The notes under the pieces: model-generated
Databases searched by the model: none
Seen by the model: the letters and a program-made list of their open reading frames with translations, nothing else
What the model was told of the DNA's origin: nothing
Part shown: positions 1 through 8,985 of the stretch, one piece after another
Layout of the letters: the number at the start of each line of letters is the position of its first letter
Numbering within the stretch: position 1 is the first letter of the stretch
Translations under genes and position numbers: made by a program
From: Proteus vulgaris
GTDB taxonomy: Bacteria; Pseudomonadota; Gammaproteobacteria; Enterobacterales; Enterobacteriaceae
NCBI RefSeq assembly: GCF_033708015.1
Contig: NZ_CP137920.1
Location: 3,472,001-3,536,000, forward strand
Reading direction: 5' to 3'
Length of the DNA: 64,000 nt

Positions 1-399
1 TGCATTCATATTAGGAACTGAACGGAAATCAAGACACTGAATATTATTCGTTGTTAGCCAAGTGACTTTTTTTTCCCATTCAGGCTTTAAACCCAAAAGA
101 GGATAAACATCTGGAGTAATACAAGGAATAGAGAGTTCTGCGTTGTAATCTGGTGCAAAAAAGAGTATCGGTTCTTCGTTTCTTACTCTTTGTTTATTAA
201 CGTCTGTGACCAATAAATGAGAGCCAGGCTGAATATAGTTTGCATAAGAAAATTTTGTAAAATCGGTATTTTCAATACCTTTATCTGTTAAGAAGTCGGT
301 ATTAAAATCGACTGCTTCTTCTGCAGAAACAGGTAACGAAAAAGGGAAAAAGAATAAAAGCATTACTTTTGTGATCGTATTTATTTTCATGCTTTTCAT
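1..399 (-). CDS. Fimbrial outer-membrane usher, N-terminal part (cut by window edge)
   Basis: The minus strand from 399 to the edge is open for 133 codons and starts MKSMKINT. A signal peptide ending near VSA-EE is followed by an N-terminal usher domain: VDFNTDFL, then FSYANYIQPGSHLLV, which matches the FNxxFL...PGxYxLxVxVN pattern of PapC/FimD-type ushers. Ushers form the outer-membrane pore through which chaperone-subunit complexes are assembled into a pilus. It lies about 100 bp downstream of the pilin gene, the usual subunit-then-usher order of MR/P-like operons. ATG at 399 has AGGA 12 nt upstream; a second in-frame ATG at 390 is an alternative start. The rest of the gene and the chaperone lie outside the window. 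Confidence 0.85.
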   Translation of the reverse strand, partial: MKSMKINTITKVMLLFFFPFSLPVSAEEAVDFNTDFLTDKGIENTDFTKFSYANYIQPGSHLLVTDVNKQRVRNEEPILFFAPDYNAELSIPCITPDVYPLLGLKPEWEKKVTWLTTNNIQCLDFRSVPNMNA

Positions 400-495
400 T
401 TTGCTATGCCATCCTCAGCATTATTAACAGAAGATAATATTGATGAGATGCATGGCGCCTAGACGCCACACATCTTATTAAATAAAAAACAACAA

Positions 496-1062
496 TTATT
501 CGTAAATAACTTTGAAGTTAGCTACTGTGTCGAAAGAACCCGTTGTTGCTTTCTTATCATCTGCCTCATTACCTTTCACATAAGCGGCGAATTGCAGAGT
601 AGTAACAGAACCATCACCATTACTTAAAGCATGACCTGTTGCTGGGAAACCTTGACCAAAAGTGATTGGGTTATTACCACGGTCAGTGATAACAATACCT
701 GCGTTTTGCACTTTGCCACCTAGACCCAGTAATTCACCCGTATAACCGTCAAAACCACTTACAGTTGCGCCCGTAAATGACACTTTTGCAGTTTTATAAG
801 TGTCAGTTGAACAGTTTTTCAGGACAATATCGAAGTTCTCGCTATTTGAGCGATATTTATCGCTAGTCAGTTCATGCAATGCGATTTCACCAAATTTAAC
901 GGTTTGATCTAAACTTTTATCATCGATTGAACATGGAACATCATTAATAAAGCCAGTAAAACGCACTTTACCTTCACTACTTTCCACTGGATCAGCAGCT
1001 AAAGTAGGAGCAGCAACAACTAAAGATAACGCAACACCTAAAGCTAATTTAGTAAATTTCAT
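496..1062 (-). CDS. Major fimbrial subunit (type 1/MrpA-like pilin)
   Basis: A 188-residue pilin precursor. A signal peptide (MKFTKLALGVALSLVVAAPTLA) precedes a mature chain with the two conserved cysteines of the fimbrial Ig-like fold (VPCSID and LKNCST) and the aromatic C-terminal strand VANFKVIYE that donates to the next subunit. The hallmark spacing and the phrase NSENFDIVLKNC resemble MrpA of Proteus MR/P fimbriae, so this is probably the shaft subunit of one of the many Proteus chaperone-usher fimbriae; which one I cannot say. ATG at 1062 is chosen because AAGGAA lies 6-7 nt upstream; the longer reading from 1080 lacks a ribosome site. The usher follows downstream. Confidence 0.88.
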   Translation of the reverse strand: MKFTKLALGVALSLVVAAPTLAADPVESSEGKVRFTGFINDVPCSIDDKSLDQTVKFGEIALHELTSDKYRSNSENFDIVLKNCSTDTYKTAKVSFTGATVSGFDGYTGELLGLGGKVQNAGIVITDRGNNPITFGQGFPATGHALSNGDGSVTTLQFAAYVKGNEADDKKATTGSFDTVANFKVIYE

Positions 1063-2240
1063 AAAATTTCCTTTATACACAATAAAGATATTGATATTTC
1101 TTGGTTTCTGACTAAATAAGCGATAGGTAATACAACCTCACCGCTTTTTTACAATTTAAAATTCACTGTTCCATTAATATTGATTTATAAAAATCAAATA
1201 GGGGATATCCTACAAATGCGTCCTTTGCATTCATATTAAAATTAATTTATGGAATAAATTAATCATATTCACTTTTTAACGTCATATTTAAATGTTTTAG
1301 AAATTAAATTCCTTAATTAATAAAAACATCTTAATTGGACATATAAATAAGTAATAAAATTTAATCAGAAAGTAAGAATAAAAAATTAAAGCAAAGAAAC
1401 GATTTAAATATTATTTCCTCACTTGTTTTGCAATAAAATACTCGCAAAAGGTGTAAGTTAAGTCAAAAGTCAAAAAATGATATTATTAGTAACAATCCAT
1501 GATAGTTACTAAATAAAACAATTCATTAAATGAGTAACTTAAGTATTTAAACCTAAAATTAAAGGTATGTTAGATATTATTACTTAATAAAAAATAAAAT
1601 TGTCATCATTAACACTTACAATGAGTAATAAAAATACAAAAACCAAGAAACCACTATTTCTTAGCTTTTTATATCAAAAAATAGTTTAATATAAATATCT
1701 TCATCTTTTTAAATAAACAAACACAACATATATACAAAACCACTTAGGATTTATCTCAATTAAAACTTTATATTATATTTTATTAATTAATTAAAAATTA
1801 GATTATCTAATTATGACAAAAATGTTTAAATATCATTTTTTCTATTCTTAATAAGAACTAAAATAAATCATAAATAAAGAGTCAAATAAGTTCATTTATA
1901 TTTTCCCATACTTAAAAATGACACATTCAATTAACAATGATAAAAACACTGTTTTATTTTCTTAATTTACTGATAACAAATAGCTTTATATTATTAATTT
2001 TAAAATTAACTTTATGGTATTTTATCCCTACTCTTCATAATCATTTTAAATAAACTATTTCTACTGTTTATTTAATAGTTTTTCTAATGATTACTCTTTT
2101 TAAGAACATCTCAATGTTATTTACTGACTCAAGAAAAAGAATTTTAAGCTGATATTGTTATGAGTGCTAATTTTGTGATGGTAAAATAAACAAAGAGCGG
2201 GGAATAAAAAATAAGACATCAGAAAAAGTGAGCTAAAAAA
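1063..2240. other. 1.2-kb AT-rich non-coding stretch upstream of the fimbrial operon
   Basis: I find no plausible gene on either strand: stops are dense in all frames and no ribosome site precedes a usable ORF. The DNA is visibly much more AT-rich than the flanking genes, as expected for H-NS-bound regulatory DNA upstream of fimbrial operons. It holds two perfect short inverted repeats: TTAGTAAC/GTTACTAA (1486-1493, 1505-1512) and TTAAATAAAC/GTTTATTTAA (2046-2055, 2066-2075). The pilin promoter must lie in the right-reading part near 1063-1200, but no clear -35/-10 pair stands out. The absence of genes is seen; the regulatory role is inferred. Confidence 0.6.
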
Positions 2241-2244
2241 CTGT

Positions 2245-2270
2245 GAAAAAGCGCCAAGTATGGCGCTTCT
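2245..2270 (-). terminator. Terminator after pgtA
   Basis: Perfect 8-bp stem AAGCGCCA/TGGCGCTT (2249-2256, 2261-2268) with a 4-nt loop. On the minus strand it is followed by a short T run. It lies 25 bp beyond the pgtA stop and would end the pgtCBA transcript. Confidence 0.75.
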
Positions 2271-2292
2271 TGGTTATTAAACAACACGTAAA

Positions 2293-3570
2293 TTAAACTT
2301 TGGGTTTATAACTTTCTTTATCAAGATCGTGTTTTTTCATTCGTAAATACAGCTTCTTACGAGGAATACCCAAATAATCCGCTACGTCACTCACTCGCCC
2401 CGCAAATAAATATAAGGCATCTTCAATTAATCGACGCTCATACTCATCTACCAGATTATCCAAAGGGCCTTCTGGTGGAATAATGGCGCGATGTTGTTCA
2501 CTATCCACCATTTTTACAATACCGACTGCATAGAGTTCGGCAACATTTCGTAACTCACGAATATTACCCGGCCAATCGTAGCGCTTTAAAATATCGAGGT
2601 AATTACGATCAATCTTGGGTACTGCAATACCAAGACGCTGTGCGCTTTGTCGTAAGAAAGCTCTAAATAACGGAATAATATCGGGGCGTCTTGCACTTAA
2701 TGGAGGCAGTGAAAAAGTGATTTGCGAAAAATAGTAATAGAATTCAGGAATTAATCGACCTTCTGTTACTAACTGCTGGGTATTGTTTTCTAAAATCGCA
2801 ATCGTTCTAAAATGGCGTTTTCCTTGGCGTTCCATATCAAGCAGATAAGAGCTTAACCAGCGTTGTGCTTCTGATGATAAATCATAAGGGGAACGTAAAA
2901 TCAGTGTTCCGACTTCATCCGCCTCAATTTGAGCAATCACTTGTTTGATATCCGATAGATTCTGACAATCGACTGTTTGGATCGCTTTATCACTGTGCGG
3001 GCTTAATTCATGCAATAATTGAGCAAGTAGATGACGCCCTGTTCCCATCTCCCCCTCTATCATTAAATCTTTATCGATATCGGCAATTTGTTGTACTTGT
3101 TCTCTGATCGCAGTGATTTGCGCACTGTCTCCCACTAATCGCTCTTGTGTGGTGCTTATTACCGCATTTCTAAGTGAGAGAATAGATTGACGCTCTTTAT
3201 GTGCTTTCGCCACTAACGCTAAAAAAACAGGGGGATTAATGGGTTTCTCAATAAAATCATAAGCGCCTTTTTTTACCGCTTCCACCGCTAACGGTATATC
3301 GCCATGCCCCGTGATCATGATAACCGGAATACGAGCGTCAATGTCTTTAATGCGCTCTAATACCTCCATGCCATTCATTGCTGGCATATAAATATCAAGC
3401 ACAACAGCCCCCTGCCATTCTGGTGTTAAAAGGCTTAATGCTTTTTCTGGAGAGTCGGTTACTCTAGCAACCATCCCCGCAAGATTGAGTAAATGACGAT
3501 AAGATTCAAGAATATCTTCATCGTCATCAATTAATAAAACGTCGATATCAGGCATGTGTGATTGTGTCAT
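2293..3570 (-). CDS. pgtA: PgtA-type response regulator of phosphoglycerate transport (degenerate NtrC-family AAA+ domain)
   Basis: A 425-residue response regulator. The receiver domain (about 8-125) has the acidic pocket IDDDE, phospho-acceptor Asp59 in VVLDIYMP and the EKP lysine. A central AAA+-like domain (about 150-370) keeps late NtrC-family motifs (LSARRPDI, WPGNIRELRN), and a Fis-type helix-turn-helix ends the protein (VADYLGIPRKKLYLRM). The ATPase core is damaged: the Walker A equivalent reads GEMGTGRH (K to R, S/T to H), the Walker B acidic pair is lost (GTLILRSPYD), and the GAFTGA sigma-54 loop is missing. It therefore probably acts as an ordinary DNA-binding activator. In Salmonella PgtA activates pgtP. 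ATG at 3570 has GGAG 7 nt upstream and overlaps the end of pgtB by 23 bp. Confidence 0.88.
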   Translation of the reverse strand: MTQSHMPDIDVLLIDDDEDILESYRHLLNLAGMVARVTDSPEKALSLLTPEWQGAVVLDIYMPAMNGMEVLERIKDIDARIPVIMITGHGDIPLAVEAVKKGAYDFIEKPINPPVFLALVAKAHKERQSILSLRNAVISTTQERLVGDSAQITAIREQVQQIADIDKDLMIEGEMGTGRHLLAQLLHELSPHSDKAIQTVDCQNLSDIKQVIAQIEADEVGTLILRSPYDLSSEAQRWLSSYLLDMERQGKRHFRTIAILENNTQQLVTEGRLIPEFYYYFSQITFSLPPLSARRPDIIPLFRAFLRQSAQRLGIAVPKIDRNYLDILKRYDWPGNIRELRNVAELYAVGIVKMVDSEQHRAIIPPEGPLDNLVDEYERRLIEDALYLFAGRVSDVADYLGIPRKKLYLRMKKHDLDKESYKPKV

Positions 3571-5923
3571 CTGTAAACTCCAAAACAACCATGGCGCCAC
3601 CCTTTAATGTAGAAGCCAAGTAAATTTCATAACCAAACCGTTGCATAATTGAACGGCAAATGGATAACCCTAACCCAAGCCCCACATCTTTTGTGGTTGT
3701 AAATGGGGTAAATAGTTTTGGTAAAACCTCTGAATTGAATCCTTTTCCACTGTCGGCAATCGCCACTAATTTTCGTTTGGGATCAACAGATAAAAGATCA
3801 ATGGTGATCTGACTTTCCCCCCCACCCGCAATGGCATCCATTGCATTAACAAACAAATTAACCAAAACTTGCTCAATTTGTGTTGGGTCTGCACAAATGG
3901 TTAATTCATCAGGAATATTATTCGTAATAATGCACTGCTCTCGTTTAGAGCGAGACTCCACCAGCACCATCGCACTATCGACCAACTCTTTTAATGGTGC
4001 TGAAACAAAGCTAATTTCAGACGGCGATTTACGTGAAAAATTACGCAATGCCGTAATGATCCGATTCATTCGTGCACACAGCTTTTCAATACGTTCGATA
4101 GAATCAGGTAATTGATCATACTTTCCCATCTGTATGGTCAGTTTTGCACTGTATAGATAGGTGTTGATTGCAGAGAGTGGTTGATTAAGCTCATGTGCAA
4201 GGCTTGTCATCGCCTGCCCAACAACCGCCATTTTAGCCGCTTGTACTAACTCTTCTTGGGTCTGAATTAAATGTTTTTGTGCTTGCTCACGGCGCAACAT
4301 TTCTTCATTTAATTGTTGGTTTTTATCCTGTAAATCTTGTGTTTTTAATGCCACCATTTGTTGAAGCTCTAATCGGCTTAACTCTTGGCGCGTAATATCG
4401 GTGATAGTCACAATATATTTGTGTTCATCTTTATGTGGATATTCTCGAATATTAAATTGTAAGAAATGGGGTTCACCCGCTTTTACCATTCGAATAATAC
4501 ATTCACTCTGCCCTAAACGATAAAGCTGACTGGTTGAGCTAAATTGCGCTTTAAGCATTGTGCTCGCCTCACCACTAAACAGTAGCCAAAGTGGCTTATT
4601 ACTTTGCTCTTTTCCTGTTCCTAGTAGCGTTGCTGCACTTGGATTAACGGTTTCCATTCTGCCATCGTGGTGACAGGTAATTAAACTCGCATCGGTATTA
4701 TTAATAAGATTTAACGCATTACTGGCTTCCACTTCTTTCATTTGACGCCAAAATCGACGAAGCCGTCGACTTAACAGACCAATTTCATCTTGCCCTTCAA
4801 TCAGTACAGGCTCTGTTAAATGACCTTTGGCAACATGCGCTAAGTCATCACTGAGTTTATTCAATCTGGCGATAAGTCTTCTATCAATCAAGATTTTCAT
4901 CACAATAATACTCAGCAATAGTGACGCAATAATGATAACAACAATAACAATCTTCCCCGTAGCCATAAGCTTACGGGTATTATCATTAAGCTTATTGAGT
5001 GCTTCACTTGTAGCAAAAACATTGCCTCTTACGGCATTATCAAACTGTGATAATTTTTCATTCAGTTCAGGGGTTAATGCTTTGAGCTTTTTCTCGTTAT
5101 CGACATCATCAATCAGTGTTTGATAGATATCACCGTCATAACGAGTGATCGCAATAATCTCTTGTAATACTTGGCGGTGAGCAATCGTCGATGGATAACT
5201 TTTTAGCTTCTGATTTAAGGCGATGATTTCGTCAATTTTAACGCTGATATAATGAAAAGCGACATCAATATCACGACTATAACGTTGGTGAGCAATCTCT
5301 TCGACTAAACTAATTAACTCATTTTCTGTGGTAAATAACTCTTGTAGTAACGTAGATTCTAATAATAGCTGTAAGCTGTTTTCCTGTACGTTTTTCTCAT
5401 TGATCATTTGGCTAACATGCCACTCAATTTCATTCAGTAGCGGTTTAATATCTTCACCAACGGCGTCATGCATCCATGCCAATTGCCCTAATAATTGTGC
5501 AAGGCGGTTTTCTAGTTCGCGCCGTTTATCCAATAACATATCTTGTTGATTAATAAGCTCTGTTAGCTCATCAACAAGTTGAGTATAAAAAGCACGCTGT
5601 GGTTTTTGTTCAATAGGAAATTCACGCAAATTATCGAGTAACTGATGAATTTCCTGCTGCTGTTGCTCTGAGACTGATTTTCGCTGTGTCTGCTCTCGCT
5701 CTTTTAATAGCATTTGTAAATTGGTGCTATAACGTTCCATATTATAGCTGGTGGTTAACATCGGTAGCGATCCTCCTACTGACGCATTAATTTGTGTCGC
5801 CAGTTTTCCCCACATAAAAAAGATAACCACACCAATTAATAAGGTGAGTAAAGAACTAAAGATAAACGCCATATACAGGCGTCTACCTAGTTTGCCAAAT
5901 TGTTTAGGCACTAATAATTTCAT
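3548..5923 (-). CDS. pgtB: PgtB-type membrane sensor histidine kinase
   Basis: A 791-residue inner-membrane kinase. A transmembrane helix near 16-38 and another near 325-346 enclose a long helical periplasmic sensor region. After these come a HAMP linker (RRLIARLNKLSDDLAHVAKGH), a PAS-like domain (about 405-510), a coiled coil, a HisKA domain with the phospho-acceptor histidine in LAHELNQPLSAI, and an HATPase domain with N box (FVNAMDAI), DSGKGF and GLGLGLSI. It should sense the PgtC/ligand signal and phosphorylate PgtA. It is encoded 57 bp after pgtC and overlaps pgtA, so pgtC-pgtB-pgtA reads as one operon. ATG at 5923 has AAGG 8 nt upstream. Confidence 0.9.
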   Translation of the reverse strand: MKLLVPKQFGKLGRRLYMAFIFSSLLTLLIGVVIFFMWGKLATQINASVGGSLPMLTTSYNMERYSTNLQMLLKEREQTQRKSVSEQQQQEIHQLLDNLREFPIEQKPQRAFYTQLVDELTELINQQDMLLDKRRELENRLAQLLGQLAWMHDAVGEDIKPLLNEIEWHVSQMINEKNVQENSLQLLLESTLLQELFTTENELISLVEEIAHQRYSRDIDVAFHYISVKIDEIIALNQKLKSYPSTIAHRQVLQEIIAITRYDGDIYQTLIDDVDNEKKLKALTPELNEKLSQFDNAVRGNVFATSEALNKLNDNTRKLMATGKIVIVVIIIASLLLSIIVMKILIDRRLIARLNKLSDDLAHVAKGHLTEPVLIEGQDEIGLLSRRLRRFWRQMKEVEASNALNLINNTDASLITCHHDGRMETVNPSAATLLGTGKEQSNKPLWLLFSGEASTMLKAQFSSTSQLYRLGQSECIIRMVKAGEPHFLQFNIREYPHKDEHKYIVTITDITRQELSRLELQQMVALKTQDLQDKNQQLNEEMLRREQAQKHLIQTQEELVQAAKMAVVGQAMTSLAHELNQPLSAINTYLYSAKLTIQMGKYDQLPDSIERIEKLCARMNRIITALRNFSRKSPSEISFVSAPLKELVDSAMVLVESRSKREQCIITNNIPDELTICADPTQIEQVLVNLFVNAMDAIAGGGESQITIDLLSVDPKRKLVAIADSGKGFNSEVLPKLFTPFTTTKDVGLGLGLSICRSIMQRFGYEIYLASTLKGGAMVVLEFTDDTITHA

Positions 5924-5980
5924 CCGTAATACCTTTCATAAAAACAGCGCTTCCTGCTGTATATTTGAACCACAAGGCGG

Positions 5981-7270
5981 TTAGGGTGATTTTGTCTCTT
6001 TCAATAAAACTAATGCTTGTTCCAACCTTTCAGCTTCTAATGTACGCCATTGATACAGCACAGCGAGTGCTTGATCAGAGTATTCCCGCTGATCCGCTTC
6101 CTTCATAAATAAGGCTTGTAATGTCGGTGAATTAGCCTCTTTTTCACTAATAAGTACCGAGCTTGCTATTTTTCTCGCTTTACTAATCGCAGAAATACGT
6201 TCTGGCGTTTTATTTTCCTGTCTTTCTGCTTCGTGAATATCATTCCAAACTTGGCGCATTAACGGAAAATTATGGGTGATCATTTGATCAAATAATGCAT
6301 TAACGACTTCACTACGACGATAAGCCTCATTGCTGTTTAAAATAAATTCCGTGTTATTAGCAAGTTCATCGTTATTACGTAAGATTGCTTTGCTTAATGG
6401 GATCTTTGCCATATCACTTTTATAGATGATCTCTTGTCCTTCATCCGATAAAAGAAAGGCGATAAATTTGGCGGCGGTGTCTCTTTTACTGCTTTCGGCA
6501 ACAATAGCGACATAAGCGGGTAAAATAATCGACTTATCAAAATAGCTAAATTCGACAAAATCAAATCGCTTTTGATGGTTAAAAGCGTAGTTATCGATAA
6601 TGGGTCCAGCGCCGACAATGCCTCTGGCGATAGCATCACTGACACGAGAACTCCGTGCCGAAATTGAAGAAAGGTTACCACTGGTTTCGAGTAGGATCTG
6701 CCATCCACGCTCCCAGCCGTACTCTTGTAGCACATTTTCCACCATCAATTGCATCGTGCCAGAGTTTGCCGGAGTGGTCATGGTTAAGTGCCCTTGGTAA
6801 ATCGGATCACTTAAATCAACCCAGCTTTTAGGTGCTGGAATACCCAGCTTTTGTAGGTATTGCGTATTACTCATAATGCCAATACCAGAATAGCCAACAG
6901 TGGTTATTTTATCGTTTAATATATCACTATGGCGTGTTAGCCATTTCGGCGTTTCGTAATTTACGGGTAATCGCGCGAGTAACCCTTCTCTGTCTAGATG
7001 ATGAAAAAAGTTAGCCGATGACGACATCACAATATCAACTGGCTGTGTGGGGTATTGTTTCATCATCCGTGTTGCAATCGCGACGCGACGATAAACCACT
7101 TGCACTTTAGTGTCTGGATAACGAGCACTAAAGGCCTCTGTAAGTGGTCGCATTGGTGTATCTGAAAGTGTCGTCAGTATAACAAGTGGCTGCTCATCAC
7201 TACGCACAGGTGTGATAAACAGCCAACTAAACAATAAACAGACGAGGCTTAATACTATTTTTATTCTCAT
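5981..7270 (-). CDS. pgtC: PgtC-type periplasmic phosphoglycerate sensor protein
   Basis: A 429-residue exported protein. The signal peptide (MRIKIVLSLVCLLFSWLFITPVRS) precedes a class-II periplasmic binding protein fold of the iron/thiamine type: LVILTTLSDTPMRPLTEAFSARYPDTKV at the start, GYSGIGIMSNTQYL and PKSWVDLSDPIYQGHLTM in the middle, and a C-terminal helical extension of about 120 residues. In Salmonella PgtC works with PgtB to relay external phosphoglycerate to PgtA. It is first in the pgtCBA operon, divergent from pgtP. The family assignment is firm; the role is taken from Salmonella. Confidence 0.88.
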   Translation of the reverse strand: MRIKIVLSLVCLLFSWLFITPVRSDEQPLVILTTLSDTPMRPLTEAFSARYPDTKVQVVYRRVAIATRMMKQYPTQPVDIVMSSSANFFHHLDREGLLARLPVNYETPKWLTRHSDILNDKITTVGYSGIGIMSNTQYLQKLGIPAPKSWVDLSDPIYQGHLTMTTPANSGTMQLMVENVLQEYGWERGWQILLETSGNLSSISARSSRVSDAIARGIVGAGPIIDNYAFNHQKRFDFVEFSYFDKSIILPAYVAIVAESSKRDTAAKFIAFLLSDEGQEIIYKSDMAKIPLSKAILRNNDELANNTEFILNSNEAYRRSEVVNALFDQMITHNFPLMRQVWNDIHEAERQENKTPERISAISKARKIASSVLISEKEANSPTLQALFMKEADQREYSDQALAVLYQWRTLEAERLEQALVLLKETKSP

Positions 7271-7582
7271 GACATACCCCTGGTTTTGTTTTGAATAAAC
7301 ATAAAAATGTGTCGAACTTCAAACTTCTGATATTTAGCAATATTTATTATTTTGAACTAATGAGTCCTTAATGACCCATTTACAACAATGATATGACGAT
7401 ATCTTCACTCATTTTTAAACCAACACCTAATAGCAATGTTACAAATTTGACTCACCGATTCAGCAGAATGTGTCATCGATGACTCAAATTCTCTCTTTTG
7501 CACCAAGATGACCTAAATGAATAGCATCAGCTCTGAAAACTAAAATCAGCTTCAGACATGAATAATATTCGGAGTCATCTCT
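7271..7582. promoter_or_regulatory. Divergent pgtC/pgtP control region
   Basis: This 312-bp gap must carry promoters for both pgtC (minus) and pgtP (plus). It contains a perfect 12-bp palindrome GTCATCGATGAC (7472-7483), the heptamer TGACTCA near 7448 and 7480, and the inverted hexamer TGAGTC near 7360. These are candidate PgtA-binding sites. No convincing -24/-12 sigma-54 promoter is seen, which fits the loss of GAFTGA in PgtA. The repeats are visible; their function is inferred. Confidence 0.4.
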
Positions 7583-8920
7583 ATGCTAAGTTTCTTTAAA
7601 ACCAGAAAGGATCTGCCGCTAATAGAAGCGTCAAGCGAAAAGATCCGCGCAATATATAAAAAGCACCAATGGCAGGTCTTCTTTGGTCTTGTTCTTGGTT
7701 ATGCCATGTTCTATGTGGTTCGTATGGCACTCGGTGTGGTGAAAAAACCGATGCTGGATGCAGGTATCGTAACCACCGCTGAACTCGGTTTAATGGGTTC
7801 TGCGTTCTTCTTTACCTACGCATTTGGTAAGTTCTCTAACGGCTTCTTGTCAGATTATGCCAATATTGGACGCTTTATGTCCATCTCGTTAATTGCCTCT
7901 TCCTTTGTTTGTATCTTCATGGGAATGTCAACGGCGAGCCTGTTCTTTATCCTGTTATGGGGTATTAACGGTTGGTTCCAATCTGTAGGTTCTGCACCTT
8001 CTTGCGTCTCTATCTTCCAATGGTTCTCACCAAAACAACGCGGTACGGTTTATTCCATCTGGGGTGGCTCGCGTAATATCGGTGAAGCAATCACATGGGT
8101 ATTAACCGCGACCATAGTGAGCTTCTTCGGCTGGCGTGCTGGTTTTATCGGTGCAGGTATCGCAGGTATTGCTGCAGGTATCATCTTACTGATGATTTTA
8201 AAAGACCGTCCTCGTACTTATGGCTTACCTGATCCAGCAACCGCGTATGGCGAAGAGTCAGAAGCAGTTAAATCAAGTGATCCTAAAGAAACACGTCGTG
8301 CTCAGTTATTCGTATTAAAACAACCCACAGTGTGGATCATCGCAGCAGCATGTGCGGCGATGTATATCTCTCGCTATGCGATCAGTTCATGGGCTGTTCT
8401 ATACCTACAAGGTTCAAAAGGTTACTCGCTGATTGATGCTGGCTTTGCCATGTCTACTTACCCAATCGCAGGTTTCTTCGGTGCAATCTTAGCGGGTATG
8501 GCTTCAGACAAACTGTTTAACGCTAACCGCCATATTCCAACACTGATTTACGGTATCGCCAACATTGCAGGTTTTGCACTGATGTTCTGGGGTCCACAAA
8601 GCCGTGTTATGGATGCAATTGCATTAAGTATGGTTGGTTTTGCAATGGGTGGTCTGGTTGTGTTCTTAGCAGGTTTAACCGCTTGTGACCTAATGCCGAA
8701 AAACGCAGTAGGCGCAGTAAAAGGCTTTATCGGACTGTTTGCTTATATTGCAGCATCAGCACAAGAACTGATTTCCGCCTCACTGATTAAAGTCACTCAA
8801 GTTGGTGATGTCACTAACTACGACTTCACCACCGTACAGTATTTCTGGATAGGTTCTGCCATCGTTTCCATGATTTTAGCGACGCTAGTCTGGAATGCGA
8901 AAAAAGTTACCATGGATTAA
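7583..8920 (+). CDS. pgtP: PgtP phosphoglycerate/PEP : phosphate antiporter (MFS)
   Basis: A 445-residue, 12-helix carrier of the organophosphate:phosphate antiporter family (GlpT/UhpT/PgtP). The family signature is clear: GYAMFYVVRMALGVVKKPM, then GKFSNGFLSDYANIGRFM, and GWFQSVGSAPSCVSIFQWF with SPKQRGTVYSIWGGSRNIGE. The conserved arginines in VVRM and ISRYAISSW are kept; they bind the phosphate group in GlpT. The pgtABC regulatory genes next door decide for PgtP over hexose-phosphate or glycerol-phosphate carriers. It would import 3-phosphoglycerate, 2-phosphoglycerate and phosphoenolpyruvate in exchange for phosphate. GGAG lies 8 nt before ATG. A pyruvate kinase gene follows after a hairpin. 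Confidence 0.9.
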   Translation: MLSFFKTRKDLPLIEASSEKIRAIYKKHQWQVFFGLVLGYAMFYVVRMALGVVKKPMLDAGIVTTAELGLMGSAFFFTYAFGKFSNGFLSDYANIGRFMSISLIASSFVCIFMGMSTASLFFILLWGINGWFQSVGSAPSCVSIFQWFSPKQRGTVYSIWGGSRNIGEAITWVLTATIVSFFGWRAGFIGAGIAGIAAGIILLMILKDRPRTYGLPDPATAYGEESEAVKSSDPKETRRAQLFVLKQPTVWIIAAACAAMYISRYAISSWAVLYLQGSKGYSLIDAGFAMSTYPIAGFFGAILAGMASDKLFNANRHIPTLIYGIANIAGFALMFWGPQSRVMDAIALSMVGFAMGGLVVFLAGLTACDLMPKNAVGAVKGFIGLFAYIAASAQELISASLIKVTQVGDVTNYDFTTVQYFWIGSAIVSMILATLVWNAKKVTMD

Positions 8921-8942
8921 TGAATTAATTAAGTTGTCATCA

Positions 8943-8964
8943 AGGGATACCGTTGGGTATCCCT
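8943..8964 (+). terminator. Hairpin between pgtP and the pyruvate kinase gene
   Basis: Perfect 9-bp stem AGGGATACC/GGTATCCCT with a GTTG loop, followed by CTTTAAAAAG rather than a real T run. It is therefore a weak or partial terminator, or an mRNA-stabilising hairpin, that would lower pyruvate kinase expression relative to pgtP. Confidence 0.6.
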
Positions 8965-8985
8965 CTTTAAAAAGAGAATGTCATT

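Noticed and set aside
1098..1649. TTTCTTGGTTT near 1097-1107 and its reverse complement near 1639-1649, a possible phase-variable invertible switch before the pilin gene
   Set aside because: The match is only 11-13 bp in very AT-rich DNA, where one such pair is expected by chance over 1.2 kb. Spacing is about 530 bp and no recombinase gene is in view.
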